The notes beneath the pieces were generated by a model. It made no database searches. It worked only from the letters and a program-made list of their open reading frames with translations, and was not told the DNA's origin. Source: a bacterium (lineage in GTDB: Bacteria; SZUA-79; Acidulodesulfobacterales; Acidulodesulfobacteraceae). From it: a stretch of DNA of 64,000 bases. Positions 57,526 to 64,000 of the stretch are shown here, in pieces. Position 1 is the first letter of the stretch. Each line of letters begins with the position of its first letter. The DNA is taken from contig JAJYRF010000001.1 in NCBI GenBank assembly GCA_021794255.1, forward strand, positions 1 through 64,000, read 5' to 3'. A program made the translations under genes and the position numbers.

Positions 57526-58659
57526 ATGAGCCAAAATAACGAAACTGATTTAGATTATAATTATAAGGGATTTCAGGGATTGATTAATATTATAGAACAG
57601 CTGAGGTCGGAAAACGGTTGCCCCTGGGATAAAAAACAAACTGAAGAAACTCTTAAACCTTATATTTTAGAAGAAGCTTATGAAGTTATAGAAGCTTTAG
57701 ATTCCCAAGATACTTTGGAAATTTCGGAAGAACTGGGTGACCTCTTACTTCAGGTTGTGTTTATATCTCAAATATATGCGGAGAAGAAAATATTTTCAAT
57801 TGAAGATGTTATAGAAAAAATAAATAATAAATTGCTACGGAGGCATCCGCATGTTTTTGATAAAACATTCAGTTTGAAAGAAGGGGAATGTTTAGATGAT
57901 ATTATTTTAGAAAATTGGGAAAAAATCAAAAAACAGGAAAAAAATGAAAAAGAAAATAAAAAACAAAATTATAATGAAAATAATATTAATAATAAAAGCA
58001 ATAACATTGATAATAACAAAGACAGCAATAATAATTTAAACATAAATAATATTATTAATTCTTCTATTTATGTCATTAAAAATATGCCTGCGCTTCATAG
58101 AGCTTATATGATACAAGAAAAAGCCTCAAGACAGGGGTTTGATTTCTCAAGCATATATGAAGCATTAGATAAAATTAACGAAGAAACATGCGAACTTAGT
58201 GAAGAAATTGAAATTTTTAAAAATGATTTTATTAATATTAACAACATCAAAGATAATAAATCAAAATTATTAAATAAATTAAATAACAATATTGATGGCG
58301 ATAACAATATTGAAAGGAAAATTAATTTAAATAATGATAATAATAATATTGATAAAAATGATATAGACAAGATAATTAAAAAAGAAATAAAAAAAGATAA
58401 CTATGTTTTTGACGCTAATAAAAATAATATAAACAAGATAACGGAAGAATACGGCGATTTATTATTTTCTATTGTAAACATAGGCCGATTATTAGATTTA
58501 CATCCCTGCGATGCTCTTAATAAAGCGTCCGATAAATTTATCAAAAGATTCCATTATATTGAAAATCAACTTTCGTCAGTCCAAAATTCTAATATTAAAT
58601 CTGTCGATGCAGACGCATTAAATAATTTATGGGAAGAGGCCAAAAAATATATTAAATAA
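57526..58659 (+). CDS. mazG: MazG nucleoside triphosphate pyrophosphohydrolase with Asn-rich insertions
   Basis: MazG hydrolyses NTPs and dNTPs to monophosphates, clearing damaged nucleotides. It has two tandem MazG folds: the first at about 15-115 (GCPWDKKQTEETLKPYILEEAYE, EELGDLLLQVVF), the second split around about 185-370 (ASRQGFDFSS, EEYGDLLFSIVNIGR). At 377 residues it is about 110 longer than E. coli MazG. Two Asn/Lys/Asp-rich insertions (about 136-178 and 228-300) account for this. The second splits the C-terminal domain between the two metal-binding helices. Confidence 0.93.
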   Translation: MSQNNETDLDYNYKGFQGLINIIEQLRSENGCPWDKKQTEETLKPYILEEAYEVIEALDSQDTLEISEELGDLLLQVVFISQIYAEKKIFSIEDVIEKINNKLLRRHPHVFDKTFSLKEGECLDDIILENWEKIKKQEKNEKENKKQNYNENNINNKSNNIDNNKDSNNNLNINNIINSSIYVIKNMPALHRAYMIQEKASRQGFDFSSIYEALDKINEETCELSEEIEIFKNDFININNIKDNKSKLLNKLNNNIDGDNNIERKINLNNDNNNIDKNDIDKIIKKEIKKDNYVFDANKNNINKITEEYGDLLFSIVNIGRLLDLHPCDALNKASDKFIKRFHYIENQLSSVQNSNIKSVDADALNNLWEEAKKYIK

Positions 58660-58834
58660 AATTAATAATATAATATATTTAGTATATTTTAGTTCACTAG
58701 ATTAATTGTATTGCTAAGTATTTATAACAATTTATTAATTTAATGAAAATATTAAATAATTTTTTAAATTGTATCCATATGTTATAAATGTCATAATAAC
58801 AACTTATCTAATTAATATTTAATATTAATATAAA

Positions 58835-60430
58835 ATGACTTTAAAAATTAGTATAAACAATAAATTAAGCAATTTATTGTTTTCTGTTTTATCGGGAATA
58901 TTGCTTATTTTAATATTTCCTGAATTTAATCTTGAATTTGTTGCATGGATTGCTTTAATTCCCTTATTTATTTCAATAAATAAATCTAAAAGTTTTAAAG
59001 AATCCTTTTTTTACGGTTTTATTTCAGGCGTTATATTTTATGCAGGAATATTATACTGGATAGTTTACACGGTCCATGTATTCGGTAATCTGCCGTATTA
59101 TATTTCTTTTTTTACATTACTTCTTTTATCTTCTTATCTGGCATTATATATAGGTTTTTTTGCGGGTTTTGTTAAAATATTAATTAATCCTGCTATAAAA
59201 AATATTAGAATTAATAAATATTTTATAACATTAAGTTTTATTTTAGTTCCATCCTGCTGGATTTTTTTTGAGTACCTCAAATCAATTTTATTGACGGGTT
59301 TTCCATGGGAAAATCTCGGCTTTTCTCAATATTTAAATATTCCCTTTATTCAAATATCTAATATAGTCGGCACTTTTGGCCTATCTTTTATTATAGTTCT
59401 GATTAATTTTGTTATTTTTCATTTTGTATTTTATAAAAATATTTCAAAAAAGCAGGCCGCCGTAGAATTTTTATTTACCTTATCTGTTGTTTTATTAGTT
59501 ATAGTATATGGATATTTTAATATTTACAGTATTAAAAAATCTTTGTCGGATAAAAAATCTTACAGGGTTGCGGTTATTCAGGGAAATATAGGCATGTTTC
59601 AAAAATGGAAAATTACTAAAAAAAGAACGACGCATATATATTTAAGTCTAACTAAAAAGGCAATGCATTATAAACCCTATATAGTTTTATGGCCAGAAAC
59701 CTCTTTGCCTTATATTATTTCAGCTTATCCTGAATATTGGAAAAAGGTAATGAATTTTGCTAAAGCTAATAAAATATATTTAATTTTCGGGGCTATAGGC
59801 GTTAGATTTTATAATTATAAAGAACATTATTATAATCGTGATTATATGTTTACTAAATCAGGAAAATACTCGTATTATGATAAACATCATCTTGTGCCTT
59901 TCGGCGAATATATCCCGTTAAGACATCAGCTGCCTTTTCTTGCCCATATATTAAAAGGCGCAGGTATAGGCAATTTTACGCCCGGAAAAAAATTCCGAAT
60001 TTTGAATGGAGGAAAAATTAAAGCAGGCTCTATGATATGCTACGAAGCTTATTTTGATTCATTAGTGCGGCATTTTTCAAAAGACGGAGCAAATTTGTAT
60101 ATAAGTATTACCGATGACGCCTGGTACGGTAAAACGGCGGCTCCTTATCAGGATATGTCAATGACTGTATTTTCTGCGGTAGAAAACGACAGATATGTGG
60201 CTAGAGCAGGCAATTCCGGCATAAGCGGAATAATATCTCCTGCAGGAAGTATAATGGCAGAAACAGGGATTTTTAAAAGAACATTTATGATAGGGAATAT
60301 AAAATTAATTAATCATAAGACTTTTTTTGCATTATATGGTAATATATTCGTTCATATAATTATTTATATTTTTATAATATCAATGATAATTTATTTTTAT
60401 TTTAACAGGAGAAAAATAAACAAAAAATGA
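58835..60430 (+). CDS. lnt: Apolipoprotein N-acyltransferase
   Basis: Lnt adds the third acyl chain to lipoproteins, completing maturation for Lol export. The 531-residue protein has an N-terminal set of membrane helices (about 10-245) and a nitrilase-type domain. The catalytic Glu is in WPETSLP, Lys in KHHLVPFGEYIP, and Cys in SMICYEAYFD. GFPWENLGFSQY is the conserved membrane loop. Its stop overlaps the prfB start (ATGA). Confidence 0.95.
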   Translation: MTLKISINNKLSNLLFSVLSGILLILIFPEFNLEFVAWIALIPLFISINKSKSFKESFFYGFISGVIFYAGILYWIVYTVHVFGNLPYYISFFTLLLLSSYLALYIGFFAGFVKILINPAIKNIRINKYFITLSFILVPSCWIFFEYLKSILLTGFPWENLGFSQYLNIPFIQISNIVGTFGLSFIIVLINFVIFHFVFYKNISKKQAAVEFLFTLSVVLLVIVYGYFNIYSIKKSLSDKKSYRVAVIQGNIGMFQKWKITKKRTTHIYLSLTKKAMHYKPYIVLWPETSLPYIISAYPEYWKKVMNFAKANKIYLIFGAIGVRFYNYKEHYYNRDYMFTKSGKYSYYDKHHLVPFGEYIPLRHQLPFLAHILKGAGIGNFTPGKKFRILNGGKIKAGSMICYEAYFDSLVRHFSKDGANLYISITDDAWYGKTAAPYQDMSMTVFSAVENDRYVARAGNSGISGIISPAGSIMAETGIFKRTFMIGNIKLINHKTFFALYGNIFVHIIIYIFIISMIIYFYFNRRKINKK

Positions 60431-61588
60431 AAGATATTAAAACTAATAATAAAGAAATGTCTAATAGCGCTCATGCAGATACTATAATTAATATCGATTT
60501 TATAGAAAAAAATATAGAGATTTTAGATGATAAATTATCTAAAATACGGAGGAGCCTTTGACCCGGATAAAATAAATAAAAGAATTGAAGATATTAATAA
60601 AATTGCAGCAGGCGAAGATTTTTTTAGCAATAAATCTTTATCTGCATCTATTTTAAAAGAAAAAACGTATTTAAATAATAGATTAAATCCTTTTATTACA
60701 GTTTATGAAGAATTTAAAAATTTAAAAGAGTTGGCTGATTTGGCTATAAAAGAAAATGATTCCGAACTATTGGCAGAAATTGAACAAAATCTAAAAACAT
60801 TAGAAAAAACAATTTTAAATTTAGAGATTAAATTAACTCTTTCAGGAAAAGACGATAAATTAAATGCAATTGTTGAAATACATGCAGGTTCAGGCGGTAC
60901 CGAATCTATGGATTTTGCATCTATGCTTTTAAGAATGTATTTAAGGTGGGCAGACAAAAGAAAATTTTCCGTCAATATTATGGAGTTTAATGCAGGAGAC
61001 GAAGCCGGCGTAAAAAGCGTAACATTCATTGTCTCAGGGTTTTATGCATACGGTTATCTTAAATCTGAAACAGGAGTTCATAGACTTGTAAGGATATCTC
61101 CTTTTGATGCCAATAAGCGCAGACACACATCATTTGCTTCCGTTTTTGTTTATCCGGAAATAGAAGATACTTCTGAAGTAATTATAGATGAAAAAGATTT
61201 GAGAATTGATACATATAGATCAAGCGGGGCAGGCGGGCAGCATGTTAATACCACAGATTCAGCGGTTAGGATTACGCATCTGCCGACAGGAGTGGCAGTT
61301 GCATGTCAAAATGAAAGGTCTCAACATAAAAATAAAGATACTGCGCTAAAACTTTTAAAAGTCAGGCTTTACGATTATTATAGAAAAAAGAAAGAGGAAG
61401 AAGAAAATAAACTGCAAAAGGATAAAAAAGAAATATCGTGGGGTTCGCAAATAAGATCTTATACTCTTAATCCTAACAGGGTTATTAAAGACCATCGCAC
61501 GGGAGTTACTATATATGATACCGAAAGTGTTTTTGACGGAAATATAGATGAATTTATTAACGGATATCTTATAAGCCAAATTTCTTAG
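60427..61588 (+). CDS. prfB: Peptide chain release factor 2, programmed +1 frameshift
   Basis: RF2 terminates at UAA and UGA. The main frame begins after a +1 frameshift. A first frame from ATG 60427 runs 44 codons to CTT TGA at 60556-60561, preceded by the Shine-Dalgarno-like CGGAGGAG. Slipping one base gives CTT GAC and continues as LDPDKINKR, matching the family N-terminus. The codon motif SPF (VRISPFDANKRRH) and GGQ (SSGAGGQHVNTTDSAVR) confirm RF2. The start overlaps the lnt stop. The leader of 44 codons is longer than the roughly 25 of E. coli. RF2 thus regulates its own synthesis through UGA readthrough. Confidence 0.96.
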
Positions 61589-61740
61589 TAAAGCAATTGT
61601 TATGTAAGTGTTCGTCCTTACAGACATGGAATAACACAAATGTAAAATAGCAGGGCTTAATCTCGTCATATAAAGTCGAAGGCGAATTGTGTTGGGAGGC
61701 TTAAAAACCATGTTTGGCAATTGAGTAAATTTTATTATAC
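61589..61740. other. GC-richer structured spacer, unidentified
   Basis: The gap between prfB and lysS contains about 120 bases distinctly richer in G and C than neighbouring spacers. It has a GTAAG/CTTAC hairpin (about 61613-61631), CAATTG at both ends, and TGTTGGGAGGCTTAAAAACC near the right. No coding potential is convincing in any frame. It could be a small RNA or the remnant of a mobile element. It does not match the 118-bp repeats or the IS200/IS605 relic. Confidence 0.35.
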
Positions 61741-61803
61741 GTATGTATGTATAATTAATATTAATAAATAGAAGATGATTAAATAAATATTAAGGTGATT
61801 AAA

Positions 61804-63288
61804 ATGGATGAAGAATTAAATATTATAGAAAAAAATAAAATTAATATTATTAACGTTTTAAGAGAAAAAGGCATAAACCCGTTTGACAATAATTTTGCTA
61901 AAGAGAATGTTATAGAAGATATTTTAGCTGAATACAATGATGATTCTAAAGAATTTTTGGAAGAAAATAATATACATATTAAAACATCGGGAAGGATCTT
62001 AATAATAAGAAGTTTTGGCAAGGCTTCTTTTTTCAGACTGAGAGACGGCTACGGAGAAATACAATGCTATATACAGAAAGGTTCAGTTCCGGACGAAGAT
62101 TTTGAACTTTTTGACAAATTTTTAGATGCCGGCGATATTTGCGGCGTAACGGGACATTTATTCAGAACAAAAACAAACGAACTTACAATTAAGGCAGAAA
62201 GTATAAAACTTTTAAGCAAATCAATATTGCCGATGCCTGAGAAATGGCATGGACTTAGAGATATAGAGGTGCGGTTTAGAAAAAGATACGTTGATTTAAT
62301 TGCAAATAAAGATGTCCGCGATATATTTATAAAAAGAGCCAATATTATTAACTATATAAGAGCTTTTTTAAATAACGGCAGATTTTTAGAAGTTGAGACC
62401 CCAATAATGCATGTAAATCCCGGAGGTGCTACGGCAAGACCTTTTAAAACGCATCATAATGCATTGGATTTAGAACTTTATATGAGAGTCGCTCCGGAAC
62501 TTTATTTAAAAAGATTGATTGTCGGCGGATTTGACAGGGTATATGAAATTGGCAGAAATTTTAGGAATGAAGGAATTTCCGTTAAACATAACCCTGAATT
62601 CACAATGCTTGAATTTTATATGGCTTATAGCAATTATGAAGATATGATGAAATTTGTAGAAAAGATGATTTCAGGCTTAGTTGAAAATGTTTGCGGAAAA
62701 TTAGAAATAAATTATATAGGAACCGATATTAATTTTACCCCTCCTTTTAAAAAGATTAAATTACAGAACAGTTTATATGAAGTTGCGGGTTTTTTAACCG
62801 AAGATATTGATTCTTCGGACAAAATCGTTAAAATTTTACAAAATTTAAATTTATCCGTAGATAATAATATAAGCTATGGTGAGCTATTAACAATTTTATT
62901 TGAGGAAACGGTAGAATCTAAACTGATAAATCCGACTTTTGTGACCGACTACCCTGTAGAAAGCTCTCCGCTCGCAAGGAGAAATGATATAGATCCTAAA
63001 GTTGTCGACAGATTTGAATTTTTTGTTGCGGGAAGAGAATTGGCAAATGCTTTTTCAGAACTAAATGATCCTTTCGACCAGGAAGAAAGATTTAAAGCTC
63101 AGGTGGATATTAAATTAAAAGAAGGTTTACCTGCTGAAATAGACGAAGATTATATAGAAGCGTTAAAATACGGTCTTCCTCCTGCTGCCGGGTGCGGAAT
63201 TGGAATAGACCGGTTAGTTATGCTTTTAACTAATTCTTATTCTATAAGGGATGTTATTTTGTTTCCATTACTTAAACCCGTTAAATAA
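61804..63288 (+). CDS. lysS: Lysyl-tRNA synthetase (class II)
   Basis: Charges tRNA-Lys. It has an N-terminal OB-fold anticodon-binding domain (about 50-150) with RSFGKASFFRLRDGYG. The class II core has motif 2 around YEIGRNFRNEGISVKHNPEFTMLEFYMAY and motif 3 at GCGIGIDRLVMLL. The ATG at 61804 is preferred over a GTG at 61795 because AAGGTGA lies eight bases before it. Length 494 residues, normal for the family. Confidence 0.96.
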   Translation: MDEELNIIEKNKINIINVLREKGINPFDNNFAKENVIEDILAEYNDDSKEFLEENNIHIKTSGRILIIRSFGKASFFRLRDGYGEIQCYIQKGSVPDEDFELFDKFLDAGDICGVTGHLFRTKTNELTIKAESIKLLSKSILPMPEKWHGLRDIEVRFRKRYVDLIANKDVRDIFIKRANIINYIRAFLNNGRFLEVETPIMHVNPGGATARPFKTHHNALDLELYMRVAPELYLKRLIVGGFDRVYEIGRNFRNEGISVKHNPEFTMLEFYMAYSNYEDMMKFVEKMISGLVENVCGKLEINYIGTDINFTPPFKKIKLQNSLYEVAGFLTEDIDSSDKIVKILQNLNLSVDNNISYGELLTILFEETVESKLINPTFVTDYPVESSPLARRNDIDPKVVDRFEFFVAGRELANAFSELNDPFDQEERFKAQVDIKLKEGLPAEIDEDYIEALKYGLPPAAGCGIGIDRLVMLLTNSYSIRDVILFPLLKPVK

Positions 63289-63302
63289 AATAAAATAAAT
63301 TT

Positions 63303-64000
63303 ATGAATTTTCAAACAAAAGTTGCATTACATTATTTAAAACCGAAAGGAAATTCTTTTATATCTCTTTTGAGTTTTATTTCAATAGCGGGAATAGCCAT
63401 AGGAGTTATGGCTCTTATTGTCGTAATTTCTGTTATGAACGGTTTTGACCATGCGCTTGAAGAAAAGATTGTAGGGATTGAATCTCAAGTGGTTGTGTTA
63501 AATTATGGCGGCTTAATACCCGATTATAAACAAACTGCTAAAAAAATAAACAAAATGAAAGGCGTTAAAGAAGTTGCCCCTTTTATATATACCGATGTTA
63601 TGCTGTCTTCGGATACTACATCTACGGGAAGCGTGCTTAGAGGAGTTGATGCAGACAGCGCATCAAAAGCAACTAATCTGGGTAAATATATTATTGCAGG
63701 GAGCTTAAAATCTTTAAATAATAACAAATACAACGGAATAATTCTTGGAAAAGTTTTAGCTCAAAGATTAGGAGTTGATATCGGCAGCAAAATAAGCGTT
63801 ATTTCTCCACAGGGTGAGGTTACGCCTTTAGGAATAATGCCAAAATCTGAAATATTCATAGTGAGCGGTATCATGAATAGCGGCATGTATAACTATGATT
63901 CTACATTTTCCTTTATTTCTTTAAAAAATGCGCAAGATTTTATCGGGTTAAGTTCCAATGAAGTAACAGGTATGGAAATCAAGTTATATAATATAAATAA
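63303..64000 (+). CDS. lolC: LolC/LolE-type lipoprotein-release permease, partial
   Basis: The frame runs off the right edge after about 232 residues. The N-terminal segment ALHYLKPKGNSFISLLSFISIAGIAIG followed by VISVMNGFDHALEEKI is typical of LolC/LolE, ABC permeases that extract lipoproteins from the inner membrane. A periplasmic domain follows (from about 50). The ATP-binding LolD should lie next, beyond the window. It follows lysS by 14 bases, an order common in deltaproteobacteria. Confidence 0.92.
   Translation, partial: MNFQTKVALHYLKPKGNSFISLLSFISIAGIAIGVMALIVVISVMNGFDHALEEKIVGIESQVVVLNYGGLIPDYKQTAKKINKMKGVKEVAPFIYTDVMLSSDTTSTGSVLRGVDADSASKATNLGKYIIAGSLKSLNNNKYNGIILGKVLAQRLGVDIGSKISVISPQGEVTPLGIMPKSEIFIVSGIMNSGMYNYDSTFSFISLKNAQDFIGLSSNEVTGMEIKLYNIN

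Overview
The window is a very AT-rich (visibly well under 35% GC) stretch of chromosome from a Gram-negative bacterium. The evidence for a Gram-negative envelope is kdsB (CMP-KDO), lnt, a LolC-type protein and an RlpA lipoprotein. Gene content and order resemble deltaproteobacteria-like lineages. The DoxD-DoxA thiosulfate:quinone oxidoreductase and the extreme AT bias would fit an acidophilic sulfur-cycling group such as Candidatus Acidulodesulfobacterales. That placement is inference from gene content, not a phylogeny. No prophage, CRISPR array or intact transposon is visible.

Layout. Bases 1-600 hold a minus-strand TPP riboswitch with a near-consensus promoter (its gene lies beyond the left edge) and a nested inverted repeat. 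Bases 600-5420 are a minus-strand sulfur-transfer unit headed by a SAM-I riboswitch with its terminator: threonine-synthase-like PLP enzyme, a CysO-like sulfur carrier fused to a NIL domain, MoeB/ThiF-type activating enzyme, TusA-like protein, and a CysM-type cysteine synthase. Bases 5.7-12.5 kb carry rlpA, kdsB, rpmE, thyX, prfA, prmC and murA. Bases 12.5-21.5 kb are a histidine block (hisG, D, C, B, amidase, H, A, F, IE). Then come an NfnAB-type transhydrogenase pair, tRNA-Leu(TAA), an orphan periplasmic binding protein, an IS200/IS605 end relic and DoxDA. Bases 27.3-37.5 kb carry pheS, a UvrD-type helicase (minus strand), a phosphoribosyltransferase, dprA, pheT, rseP and tsaB. Bases 37.7-50.9 kb form a branched-chain amino acid block (small YdcH-like protein, ilvD, B, N, C, psd, pssA, leuA, C, D, B, asd). 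Bases 51-64 kb hold murJ, phoH, pgpH, ybeY, a dgkA-PAP2 fusion, mazG, lnt, prfB (with a +1 programmed frameshift), lysS and a partial lolC.

How they work together. The left operon looks like a protein-thiocarboxylate route to cysteine and/or homocysteine: MoeB adenylates the CysO-like carrier, a sulfur donor such as TusA loads it, and two PLP synthases could use it. A SAM-I riboswitch would shut it down when SAM is high. The internal Gly-Gly of the carrier, followed by a methionine-type NIL domain, is the most unusual arrangement here. The rest is core anabolism and envelope housekeeping in long co-directional blocks.

Other striking properties are Asn/Lys-rich low-complexity insertions inside conserved enzymes (PrmC, HisB, HisIE, MazG). 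Two cell-wall enzymes (RlpA, AmiC-like amidase) have lost residues normally needed for catalysis. Intergenic space holds many AT-rich tandem arrays, three of them with a 13-bp period, and perfect palindromes. All calls were made by reading the sequence; no database search was run.
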